5,109 nucleotides of DNA from Candidatus Omnitrophota bacterium (GCA_023473405.1 JAMCZD010000433.1:1-5109); one strand, 5' to 3'; counted from the first letter of the stretch, positions 1-5,109 are shown. A program made the numbers and translations. Notes: generated from the letters alone by a model not told the origin.

Positions 1-949
1 TCTTGCCAAATCCAAACGCCCAACCGGTCCAGACCTCGGGATCGTAACCGACGTTTTCGAAGACCCGGGGATGAACCATGCCGCAACCGGCCAGCTCGAG
101 CCATTCCTTGCCCATCCTCCGGACCACGGGGCTTGAAAAATCGATCTCGTAACTCGGTTCGGTGTAGGAGAAATAATGGGGGCGGAAGCGCAACTTGACG
201 TCGGAGCCCAGGACCTCGCGGAACACAAATTCAACCGTTCCTTTCAAGTCGCCTACTGTGACATTGCGGTCAACGTAAAGCCCCTCGATCTGCTGAAAGG
301 TCGGGTTGTGCGTCGCATCCGCATTGTCGCGGCGGTAAACCCGGCCGGGAACAATGATCCGGACCGGGGGCGCTTGTTTCTCCATCACGCGGATTTGGAC
401 GGATGAGGTATGAGTGCGCAGCAGCAGGCGATTCGAATCAGCGGCACTCGAAGAAGGCGCCGAGGCGAGGTAAAAGGTGTCCTGTGTGTCCCGCGCGGGA
501 TGGTCGGCGGGGGTATTCAGCGCGTCGAAACAGTGATACTCATCCTCGATCTCCGGCCCATCGGCCACCGCAAATCCCAGCTTGCGAAAGCTGCGCACCA
601 CGTCCTCCGTCACCCGGGTCAACGGATGCAACTTGCCCAACGGACGGCGTCTGCCTGGCAGGGTGAAATCGGAGGGGACCTTCGGCAAAGCGGCTTCGAG
701 TTCGAGCTGAGCCCGGCGGTCCGCCAAAGCGGCTTCGAGCTCGGCCTTGCATTGATTGACCAATTTGCCCGCACCCGGTCTCTCTTCCTTGGGCAGGGTG
801 CCAAGCTGCTTCATGAGGGCGGTGAACTTGCCGTTGAGCCCCAGGTATTGGATGCGGGTCTGTTCCAAGGCGCCGAGTTCAGCGGACGCCTGCAACTCAG
901 CCAACGCCGCCTTCTTGAGCGGTTCAATTTGATCAACAAAAGCAGACAT
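1..949 (-). CDS. pheS: Phenylalanine-tRNA ligase alpha subunit, 3' end cut by window
   Basis: Alpha subunit of the cytoplasmic alpha2-beta2 phenylalanyl-tRNA synthetase, which charges tRNA-Phe with phenylalanine using ATP. I translated 316 codons from ATG at 949. Residues 1-90 form the charged, Leu/Ala-rich N-terminal coiled coil. The class II catalytic core follows, with the GFAVADGPEIEDEYHCFDAL segment near 127-146, LLRTHTSSVQIR near 176-187, motif 2 GRVYRRDNADATHNP at 202-216, FQQIEGL at 218-224, and GMVHP then GWAFGFGK running into the edge. The alanine of WAFG corresponds to the Phe-pocket alanine Ala294 of E. coli PheS. By family length about 25-30 C-terminal residues are missing. Oddities: a short Ser/Ala-rich insert (about 166-174) before LLRTHT, and a 15-bp direct repeat (686-700 and 725-739, 39 bp apart) encoding ELEAAL twice in the coiled coil. 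It is third in rpmI-rplT-pheS, after a 132-bp gap in which I see no gene. The only SD-like GAGG lies 3 nt before the ATG. Confidence 0.98.
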   Translation of the reverse strand, partial: MSAFVDQIEPLKKAALAELQASAELGALEQTRIQYLGLNGKFTALMKQLGTLPKEERPGAGKLVNQCKAELEAALADRRAQLELEAALPKVPSDFTLPGRRRPLGKLHPLTRVTEDVVRSFRKLGFAVADGPEIEDEYHCFDALNTPADHPARDTQDTFYLASAPSSSAADSNRLLLRTHTSSVQIRVMEKQAPPVRIIVPGRVYRRDNADATHNPTFQQIEGLYVDRNVTVGDLKGTVEFVFREVLGSDVKLRFRPHYFSYTEPSYEIDFSSPVVRRMGKEWLELAGCGMVHPRVFENVGYDPEVWTGWAFGFGK

Positions 950-950
950 A

Positions 951-963
951 ATCCTCGGAGGAT
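951..963 (-). promoter_or_regulatory. Small palindrome over the pheS ribosome-binding region
   Basis: In mRNA sense the sequence is AUCCU-CCG-AGGAU, a perfect 5-bp stem with a 3-nt loop, ending one nucleotide before the pheS AUG. The right arm contains the only Shine-Dalgarno-like bases (GAGG), so the fold would mask them. The palindrome is seen directly. A role in limiting pheS translation is inference, and a 5-bp stem could be chance. Confidence 0.25.
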
Positions 964-1081
964 CGGATTGAAGACAATGGGCGACCCCCGGACCGGCGCC
1001 GACCCTAACTCATGCCCAACCTGGAGACGGTTCGCGCGGACGGAATCGTTCCGCGGCGTGCGGTCTTGGTCCTCGATTGGC

Positions 1082-1459
1082 TCATGCCTTGACGGCAGCC
1101 GCCTTGGCCTTCAACGCTTCCTGAGCCTGCTTGACCACCTCGCCGAAGGCAACGGCATCGGTCGCCGCCAGGTCGGCCAGCATCTTGCGGTCCAAGGCAA
1201 TTTGGGCAGCCTTCAGCCCTTCGATCAAACGGCTGTAGGTAATTCCCGCGGCGCGGGCAGCCGCGTTGATGCGGACCTGCCAAAGGGCGCGGAAATCGCG
1301 TTTCCGTGTCCGGCGATCCCGGTAGGCGTATTGCCTCCCATGATCGACGGCGTCGGATGCATAACGATACAGCTTGGACCGGCGCATCCGGAAGCCCTTC
1401 GCGGCTTGCAGCATGCGGTTGCGGCGTTTGCGGGATGCGGGAGAATTGGTAGCTCGCAT
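1082..1459 (-). CDS. rplT: 50S ribosomal protein L20
   Basis: Large-subunit protein L20, an early assembly protein that binds 23S rRNA. The 125-residue product carries the family core. An Arg/Lys-rich N-terminal extension (SRKRRNRML, AAKGFRMRRSKLYRYA) is followed by QYAYRDRRTRKRDFRALW and RINAAARAAGITYSRLIEGL, then the globular C-terminal domain with DRKMLADLA and an Ala/Lys-rich tail (EALKAKAAAVKA). It is slightly longer than the 117-residue E. coli protein, mostly in that tail. The ATG start fits the N terminus common in relatives (M-x-RATN). No Shine-Dalgarno is visible. The 21 nt before the start are A/U-rich, with runs UUUU and UUUUU, which suggests S1-assisted or unstructured-leader initiation (inference). 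It lies 71 nt downstream of rpmI and 132 nt upstream of pheS. Confidence 0.98.
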   Translation of the reverse strand: MRATNSPASRKRRNRMLQAAKGFRMRRSKLYRYASDAVDHGRQYAYRDRRTRKRDFRALWQVRINAAARAAGITYSRLIEGLKAAQIALDRKMLADLAATDAVAFGEVVKQAQEALKAKAAAVKA

Positions 1460-1490
1460 AAATGAAAAATTCTAAAACTCACGGTTGGCT

Positions 1491-1509
1491 CGAGCCACTG
1501 TCTGGCTCG
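1491..1509 (-). promoter_or_regulatory. RNA hairpin in the rpmI-rplT gap
   Basis: In mRNA sense CGAGCCA-GACAG-TGGCTCG forms a perfect 7-bp stem with a 5-nt loop. The right arm overlaps a 12-bp palindrome TGGCTCGAGCCA (1486-1497), so a second AGCCA follows at once and an alternative fold is possible. The T-rich stretch comes more than 10 nt later and is interrupted, so this is not a classical intrinsic terminator. It could be an RNA-processing point, a partial attenuator or an L20-binding operator; the sequence does not say which. Confidence 0.45.
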
Positions 1510-1530
1510 GCGCATTCGAACCTATCCGGC

Positions 1531-1740
1531 CTAATGACTGAAAGGAAGATTCGATTTCACGCGGTAGGCATCGGTTGGATCGACTACCTGCATGGTGCCA
1601 AGTGACCGCCGGCGTTTAGGGCTTTTCGAGGCCAGCAAATGGCGTTTGCCGCCGCGCGGGCGCATCAACTTGCCCGTGGCCGTCACCTTGAAACGCTTGG
1701 CTACAGCCTTCCGTGTCTTATTTCCTTTGGGTCGTCGCAT
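1531..1740 (-). CDS. rpmI: 50S ribosomal protein L35
   Basis: Small basic large-subunit protein of 69 residues. The family signature is clear: KTRKAVAKRFKVTATGKLMR, then GGKRHLLASKSPKRRRSLG, and a C-terminal segment ending LPFSH. The reading frame stays open upstream to an ATG at 1881, but I chose ATG at 1740 because homology begins there and a promoter lies inside the upstream extension. The N terminus MRRPKGNKTRK is a little longer and more basic than the usual MPKxKT. The SD is weak, a GAG about 12 nt before the start. It is first in the rpmI-rplT-pheS operon. infC, the frequent upstream partner, is not adjacent, because the next gene is divergent. Confidence 0.96.
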   Translation of the reverse strand: MRRPKGNKTRKAVAKRFKVTATGKLMRPRGGKRHLLASKSPKRRRSLGTMQVVDPTDAYRVKSNLPFSH

Positions 1741-1768
1741 ATATAAATTCCACTCTAAAAGAGCGCGC

Positions 1769-1797
1769 AATATAAGTTTTCGCCCGCCTTCAATCAA
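1769..1797 (-). promoter_or_regulatory. Sigma70-type promoter for rpmI-rplT-pheS
   Basis: On the minus strand TTGATT (1797-1792) and TATATT (1774-1769) are separated by exactly 17 bp; the -10 matches 5 of 6 consensus positions and the -35 matches 4 of 6. Transcription would start near 1762, giving a leader of only about 20 nt before the rpmI ATG. That is too short for the long L20-binding leader structures known in E. coli and Bacillus. Confidence 0.6.
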
Positions 1798-1873
1798 GCG
1801 GTAATTTCGACCGCCCCGCCAGCAAACCAGTCCGGCGGACCTGTGGCGCGGGCGTCCATGCCGGCGAGTTGCG

Positions 1874-1887
1874 CAGGCCAAGGCCTG
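1874..1887. promoter_or_regulatory. 14-bp inverted repeat between divergent promoters
   Basis: CAGGCC-AA-GGCCTG is a perfect 6-bp inverted repeat with a 2-bp centre, in the 240-bp gap between rpmI and the HAD-Nudix gene. It lies upstream of both candidate promoters, where a dimeric regulator could bind. In GC-rich DNA such a repeat can also be chance. No regulator gene is nearby. Confidence 0.2.
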
Positions 1888-1946
1888 GTTATCGCTCTGG
1901 TACGGGCGTTGCGATCGATGCGCCGCGCCTTCTTACGCTTCGACCA

Positions 1947-1974
1947 TTGTCTGCCGGCCGAATTACGTTACACT
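1947..1974 (+). promoter_or_regulatory. Candidate promoter giving a leaderless HAD-Nudix mRNA
   Basis: TTGTCT (1947-1952), a 16-bp spacer, then TACACT (1969-1974). The -10 ends only 6 nt before the GTG start at 1981, so transcription would begin at or next to the start codon. No Shine-Dalgarno with proper spacing is present, which fits a leaderless transcript. The matches are moderate (4 of 6 at each box). Confidence 0.4.
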
Positions 1975-1980
1975 AGCCAG

Positions 1981-3060
1981 GTGATTCGCAACATCATTTT
2001 CGACTGGTCGGGCACCTTGGTGGATGACCTGCCCGCCGTGTGGCAGGCTTCCAACGAGGCCTTTGTCAAGGCCGGCGTTCCGGAGATCACCCTGGCCCAA
2101 TTCCAGGAGGAGTTCTGCCTGCCGTTCAAGGATTTTTACGAGCGGTTTGTCCCCCATGTCCCTTTGCCCCAGCTCGAACAGTGGTTTCACGCCTCCTTTC
2201 GCCGCATCACCGATTCCGTGCGCGCTATCCGGCATGCCCGCGAGTTCCTCGAGTTTTGCCAGAGCCGCGGATTGCGCATGTTTGTGCTGAGCACGGTGCG
2301 AAGTGAATATTTCCATCCGCAGGCCGCGGCGGTTGGGTTCGCGTCGTTTTTCGAGCAGGCCTACCTCGAGGTGCGGGACAAGCGAAAAAAGATACTCGAA
2401 CTGCTTGATCAAGATCACTTGATCCCCGGCGAAACGTTGTTCATCGGGGATATGCAACACGACATCGAGACTGCCAAGTGCGGACGTATCCATTCGTGCG
2501 CCGTCTTGACCGGCTACAACGGGTTGGCCCAGTTGCGCGCCAGCAAGCCCGACCTCATCGTCGAGCACTTGGGCGAGTTGCGCGAGATTCTGGAAAACAA
2601 TGGCCTCGAGATCAGGCCTCAACCCTCCCCCGCCCGCCGGGGAAAGGCCCTGCACCCGATCGTTACCGTCGGTGCCTTGATATTTAACCAGGACGATCAG
2701 GTCTTGATGGTTCGCACCGCCAAGTGGTCAAACCGATGGGGCATCCCCGGAGGCAAAATACAGTTCGGCGAGACCGCCGAGGAGGCCCTCCGCCGCGAAA
2801 TCAAAGAGGAAACCAACCTCGATATTGATTCCGTGCGTTTCGTGCTCGCGCAGGATTGCATCCGCTCGCCCGAGTTTTATCGCGAAGCACATTTCGTCCT
2901 GCTGAATTATTGGTGTCGCTGCCGGGGTGAACCTCGAGTTATCCTCAATTCCGAAGCGCGTGAGTTCCGTTGGGTCCGCCCCGAAGAGGCCCGGCGATTG
3001 CCTCTGAATCAGCCCACCATAAACCTCCTGGCTGCGGTCGAAAAAGAAGTGAACGTTTGA
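1981..3060 (+). CDS. HAD-like phosphatase fused to a Nudix hydrolase
   Basis: A 359-residue two-domain soluble protein. Residues 1 to about 205 are a HAD fold of the phosphoglycolate phosphatase/phosphonatase type. Motif I is FDWSGTLVDD (nucleophile D8), followed by a helical cap (about 15-85), motif II VLST (S104), a lysine cluster K134-K137 for motif III, and motif IV IGDMQHD (D157, D161). The second motif I aspartate is replaced by S10. After a Pro/Arg linker (about 212-222), residues 225-359 are a Nudix domain whose box has G258, E264, R272, E273, E276 and E277; only the late glycine is changed (N279). Nudix enzymes cleave nucleoside-diphosphate-X or triphosphate substrates. The frame is open from 1843, but I chose GTG at 1981 because the HAD fold begins there; ATG at 1918 is an alternative. 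The folB start lies 3 bp downstream, so the pair is probably one operon. I infer a role in removing phosphates from dihydroneopterin triphosphate. A general nucleotide or ADP-ribose clean-up enzyme is the alternative. Confidence 0.9.
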   Translation: MIRNIIFDWSGTLVDDLPAVWQASNEAFVKAGVPEITLAQFQEEFCLPFKDFYERFVPHVPLPQLEQWFHASFRRITDSVRAIRHAREFLEFCQSRGLRMFVLSTVRSEYFHPQAAAVGFASFFEQAYLEVRDKRKKILELLDQDHLIPGETLFIGDMQHDIETAKCGRIHSCAVLTGYNGLAQLRASKPDLIVEHLGELREILENNGLEIRPQPSPARRGKALHPIVTVGALIFNQDDQVLMVRTAKWSNRWGIPGGKIQFGETAEEALRREIKEETNLDIDSVRFVLAQDCIRSPEFYREAHFVLLNYWCRCRGEPRVILNSEAREFRWVRPEEARRLPLNQPTINLLAAVEKEVNV

Positions 3061-3063
3061 TCC

Positions 3064-3417
3064 ATGGACAAAATCACCATCCGCGACATCGCTGTGTGGT
3101 TCCGAGTTGGAGTCACCGAGGAAGAACGCTCGCACCCGCAACAATTACTGATCGCCGTCGAGTTGTTTTTCGATTTTACCCCCGCCAGCCAGACGGATGA
3201 TTTGATCCGCACCATTGATTATTTCGACGTCGCCCAACGCCTGCCGCGCTGGGGAGAAAACCGGAACTGGAAACTGATCGAGAAACTCGCAGTCGATCTC
3301 GCCGAGTGGCTCTTGCATGAATTCAGACCCCAAAAGGTGACGGTCGAGGTAAAAAAACGAGCCCTCCCCGATGCCGATTATGTATCGGCCCGCGTATCCC
3401 GCCCCGACGGCTGTTAG
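3064..3417 (+). CDS. folB: Dihydroneopterin aldolase (FolB family)
   Basis: A 117-residue cytosolic enzyme of folate synthesis. It converts 7,8-dihydroneopterin to 6-hydroxymethyl-7,8-dihydropterin and glycolaldehyde; some members also epimerise. The whole family fold is present: MDKITIRDIAVWFRVGV at the start, catalytic-region Glu at E21 (TEEERS), DYFDV with Tyr53, the pterin-anchoring Glu73 (KLIEKLA), and the C-terminal strand with Lys98 (VEVKKRALP). These align with E22, Y54, E74 and K100 of the S. aureus enzyme, so it should be active. Length is normal. The ATG follows the HAD-Nudix stop by 3 bp, and the SD, if any, is the weak GAAG inside that gene, so translational coupling is likely. 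Its TAG stop overlaps the first unit of the heptamer array. The epimerase FolX is the main alternative. Confidence 0.93.
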   Translation: MDKITIRDIAVWFRVGVTEEERSHPQQLLIAVELFFDFTPASQTDDLIRTIDYFDVAQRLPRWGENRNWKLIEKLAVDLAEWLLHEFRPQKVTVEVKKRALPDADYVSARVSRPDGC

Positions 3418-3482
3418 CCATTAGCCATCAGCTATCAGCCATTAGCCATCAGCCATCAGCCATTAGCTATCAGCTATCAGCC
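3416..3482. repeat. Heptanucleotide tandem array, 9 units in three 21-bp super-units
   Basis: Nine contiguous 7-bp units of the form AGCYATY, plus a final AGCC. With A = agccatt, B = agccatc and C = agctatc the order is A-B-C, A-B-B, A-C-C, so every third unit is A and the array has a 21-bp higher-order period. It starts inside the folB TAG stop and ends one base before the stop of the convergent barrel gene (TGA, 3485-3483), filling the whole gap. The array has no GC-rich self-complementary stem followed by a T run, so it is not an intrinsic terminator. It resembles in kind the short tandem heptamers (STRR) known in cyanobacteria. Confidence 0.95.
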
Positions 3483-4841
3483 TCAGAGCGCGTAACGCAG
3501 CCCAAGCGTAACCAGGTGCCGGGTGAATTCGCGTCCATCGGCGTAGAACGTTTGCCCCGGGGCAACGCCGGCCATGTTTTCCGCCCAATCATAAGAATAG
3601 GCGAGCTCGGCGCTTAAGTGTTCGTTGTATCGGTAGGTCAGGTCAACGCTGGGCGTATATATCCAATCCTCCCGGCTCACCGGCGCCTGCCAGTCGCCTA
3701 TGTAAAGGCGGAAACCGGCGCCTGCGGCCCAGTGGTCATCGAACCGGTGGTTCCAATTGAGACTGTAGGTGACGTCCTCATACATGCTGAAGCTCGAGAA
3801 AGCCGGTTGCTCGTAGCGCACGTTCGAGAACGTGATGCTGTCCTGCCGGGACGGAATGAAGGTTATCGAACCGTTCACATAATACAGCATCTCATCGGCG
3901 TCGAAGCCGGGGATCGAATGGTCGAACTGGCGGATGTCGGGTCCGGCGAGCACGCTAAGCTTCAGCCAATCGAACGGCGCGCCCTCGGCACCCGCCAGCA
4001 CGCGGTGGTAGGAGTTGCCGTATGGGCTGCGGATGATGGTTCCTCCCGGACCGAATGGCCCGTCAAATTGGTCCTGCCGTCCGTAGCGATAGCCCAACAC
4101 CGCGCGCAGGTTTCCGGCAACTTCGTAACCGGCATCGAGTCCGCCGTTGATGTCCTGGCGGGGGATGTAGTTTTCATAGACGGCGTCGGGGGGATTCTCG
4201 CGCAAATAGGTCATGAAATCCTGGACGAGGGCCGACGCCACGGGGCGGACCATCCATTTGCCAAAGGTCTCCGTGAGGCCGAATCCGCCTTTATAGATGA
4301 AGGCAGCCCGCCGGTCGCGCAGAGGGACGCCGCCGATGGCGGGCACATCGCCCGGCCGGCCAAAGATGAGACCTTCCCTGCTCCCGTCAATATAGGTGAA
4401 ACTGTTCTGTTGGTTCCACACCGCTCCAGCCACGTCGCCGCCAAGGTTCAACCCCCACCGGTGCGCCATGTTGTCTTCCGAAGGCGCCTCGTGATACCAG
4501 TTATAGTCCGGAGTGTAGGAAAGCCCCGCATGAAAGGCCGGGCACGCGGTGTAATCCAGGAACAACCGCGGCGAAACGGTCGTCATAAATGAACCTTTCT
4601 TGGCTGGAACAGCCCCCGGCACATGGTCCGCCGGCCCCTGGTCCTGGAGATAAACGTTGCTGTCGTAGGTCTCCTTGAGCGTGGCGTCGGCCTTCCAGTT
4701 GACATTAGTGGACATCGCTCCGCCGCAGGCGAAAGTGCCCCACAGCGCCATCGCCGCCAGGGCGGTAACACTTCGAATCTGGTTGTCTCTATTCAGGTGG
4801 AGTCTGCGGTTTTGGGTTCTGGATTTCATGGGGGGAGTCAT
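3483..4841 (-). CDS. Putative outer-membrane beta-barrel protein
   Basis: A 452-residue secreted protein of unknown function. A long basic n-region (MKSRTQNRR onward) and a hydrophobic stretch at residues 24-43 (SVTALAAMALWG then TFACGGAM) make a Sec signal peptide. The mature protein begins near STNVNWKAD. It is rich in alternating polar/aromatic segments typical of barrel strands, for example LSYTPDYNWYHEA, NLRAVLGYRYGRQ, AAGAGFRLYIGDW and SVDLTYRYN. Its length would suit a barrel of roughly 16-18 strands. It ends RYAL, without the usual terminal Phe. ATG at 4841 is preferred because AAGG lies 11 nt upstream; ATG at 4829 or 4886 is possible. There are no operon partners: it converges on folB and diverges from the gene at 5088. 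I cannot name a substrate; porin, exopolysaccharide export and purely structural roles are all open. Confidence 0.85.
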   Translation of the reverse strand: MTPPMKSRTQNRRLHLNRDNQIRSVTALAAMALWGTFACGGAMSTNVNWKADATLKETYDSNVYLQDQGPADHVPGAVPAKKGSFMTTVSPRLFLDYTACPAFHAGLSYTPDYNWYHEAPSEDNMAHRWGLNLGGDVAGAVWNQQNSFTYIDGSREGLIFGRPGDVPAIGGVPLRDRRAAFIYKGGFGLTETFGKWMVRPVASALVQDFMTYLRENPPDAVYENYIPRQDINGGLDAGYEVAGNLRAVLGYRYGRQDQFDGPFGPGGTIIRSPYGNSYHRVLAGAEGAPFDWLKLSVLAGPDIRQFDHSIPGFDADEMLYYVNGSITFIPSRQDSITFSNVRYEQPAFSSFSMYEDVTYSLNWNHRFDDHWAAGAGFRLYIGDWQAPVSREDWIYTPSVDLTYRYNEHLSAELAYSYDWAENMAGVAPGQTFYADGREFTRHLVTLGLRYAL

Positions 4842-4934
4842 TGCTGCGATAACCTTGGAACGCGCCCGCCGAGGCGCGCAGTCCATTTTTCGGACCGGTT
4901 GTTGAAGCTGAGAATAAGCGGATATCGTTGTTGG

Positions 4935-4963
4935 CCTATAAGTTTTTAAACGAGCTTATCCAT
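4935..4963 (-). promoter_or_regulatory. Candidate promoter of the beta-barrel gene
   Basis: On the minus strand ATGGAT (4963-4958) and TATAGG (4940-4935) are 17 bp apart. Transcription would start near 4928, leaving a leader of about 87 nt. An alternative reading is TTGCGA (4971-4966) with TTAAAA (4949-4944) at 16 bp. The consensus match is poor in both cases. Confidence 0.3.
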
Positions 4964-5056
4964 TGTCGCAAACCAGTGTCAAGCCCCCGGGCGGAACTCG
5001 TTCCACAGACCCCAGGGCCAGTGACAAAGTCCGCGCGAGTGTCGTTTTGGATAAGC
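4954..5056. repeat. Paired 9-bp motif TGGATAAGC facing both divergent genes
   Basis: GCTTATCCA at 4954-4962 and its exact reverse complement TGGATAAGC at 5048-5056 are 85 bp apart. Each copy therefore reads TGGATAAGC toward its own gene, the barrel gene on the left and the partial gene on the right. Each overlaps the -35 position of a candidate promoter. A shared regulator site or a shared -35 element is possible; two copies alone do not prove it. Confidence 0.4.
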
Positions 5057-5076
5057 CGGCTGGCTGCGGGTAGATA
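5047..5076 (+). promoter_or_regulatory. Weak candidate promoter of the right-edge gene
   Basis: TTGGAT (5047-5052) and TAGATA (5071-5076) are 18 bp apart. Transcription would then start near 5083, leaving a leader of about 5 nt and excluding the AGGG that looks like the SD. Either the promoter or the SD reading is therefore wrong, or a second promoter lies further upstream. Confidence 0.25.
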
Positions 5077-5087
5077 TAGGGCCGTCC

Positions 5088-5109
5088 ATGAAACTGGTCT
5101 GCCGGCTTG
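5088..5109 (+). CDS. Start of a rightward gene, cut by window edge
   Basis: ATG at 5088 begins seven codons (MKLVCRL) before the edge. AGGG at 5078-5081 is a well-placed Shine-Dalgarno, 6 nt before the ATG. The gene would be divergent from the beta-barrel gene. Too little is visible to assign a family. The MK start followed by hydrophobic residues would be compatible with a signal peptide, but that cannot be judged from seven residues. Confidence 0.4.

Noticed and set aside
1036..1057. CGGAA-TCG-TTCCG hairpin in the rplT-pheS gap as a terminator
   Set aside because: There is only a 5-bp stem with no following T run, and the operon continues into pheS.
410..1465. A 351-codon plus-strand open frame across the pheS and rplT region
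   Set aside because: It runs antisense through two unmistakable conserved genes and the gap between them, and its translation resembles no protein I know. It is a GC-rich shadow frame.
1510..1530. A tRNA T-loop-like GGTTCGAAT on the minus strand
   Set aside because: The flanking bases do not pair into a 5-bp T-stem, and no acceptor, D or anticodon arm is present.
1741..1881. A 47-residue N-terminal extension of L35
   Set aside because: L35 homology starts at 1740, and the best promoter of the region lies within the extension.
1963..2655. A 230-codon minus-strand open frame opposite the HAD domain
   Set aside because: The plus strand carries ordered HAD motifs through this interval, while the minus-strand product shows none.
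3416..3482. The heptamer array as a CRISPR or an intrinsic terminator
   Set aside because: The units are 7 bp with no spacers, and there is no stable self-complementary stem with a T tract.
3618..4592. A 324-codon plus-strand open frame opposite the beta-barrel gene
   Set aside because: The minus-strand frame has a signal peptide and barrel periodicity; the plus-strand frame has no recognisable motif. It is an antisense shadow.
4719..4736. Lipoprotein lipobox (TFAC) in the barrel protein's signal peptide
   Set aside because: The -3 position is Thr rather than Leu/Val/Ile and the -2 position is Phe, so lipidation is unlikely and would be unusual for a barrel.

Overview
The window looks like a piece of a GC-rich, Gram-negative bacterial chromosome. 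The diderm assignment rests on a predicted signal-peptide outer-membrane beta-barrel. The style of the barrel protein and of the L35/L20 sequences reminds me of Verrucomicrobiota, possibly the Limisphaerales/Pedosphaerales side. That is recognition by eye, not a computed placement. I see no insertion sequence, CRISPR array, tRNA or rRNA.

Layout. (1) Positions 1-1740, minus strand: a translation operon read as rpmI (L35) - rplT (L20) - pheS (Phe-tRNA synthetase alpha), with pheS cut by the left edge about 25-30 codons before its expected end. infC, which often precedes rpmI, is not adjacent. A good sigma70-type promoter sits directly upstream of rpmI. (2) Positions 1741-1980: a 240-bp divergent promoter region. 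(3) Positions 1981-3417, plus strand: a two-gene unit encoding a HAD phosphatase-like domain fused to a Nudix hydrolase, followed 3 bp later by a FolB-type dihydroneopterin aldolase. (4) Positions 3416-3482: nine tandem heptamers arranged as three 21-bp super-units, filling exactly the space between two convergent stop codons. (5) Positions 3483-4841, minus strand: an outer-membrane beta-barrel protein of unknown function. (6) Positions 4842-5087: a second divergent promoter region with a 9-bp motif, TGGATAAGC, present once in front of each flanking gene. (7) From 5088: the first seven codons of a rightward gene.

The most interesting idea is the folate link. FolB needs 7,8-dihydroneopterin, made from dihydroneopterin triphosphate by a Nudix pyrophosphohydrolase (NudB in E. 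coli, FolQ in Lactococcus) and then by a phosphatase that is unassigned in many bacteria. A phosphatase-like domain and a Nudix domain in one polypeptide, coupled to folB, would supply both missing steps. This is inference from gene context. It is complicated by a serine in place of the second catalytic aspartate of the HAD domain.
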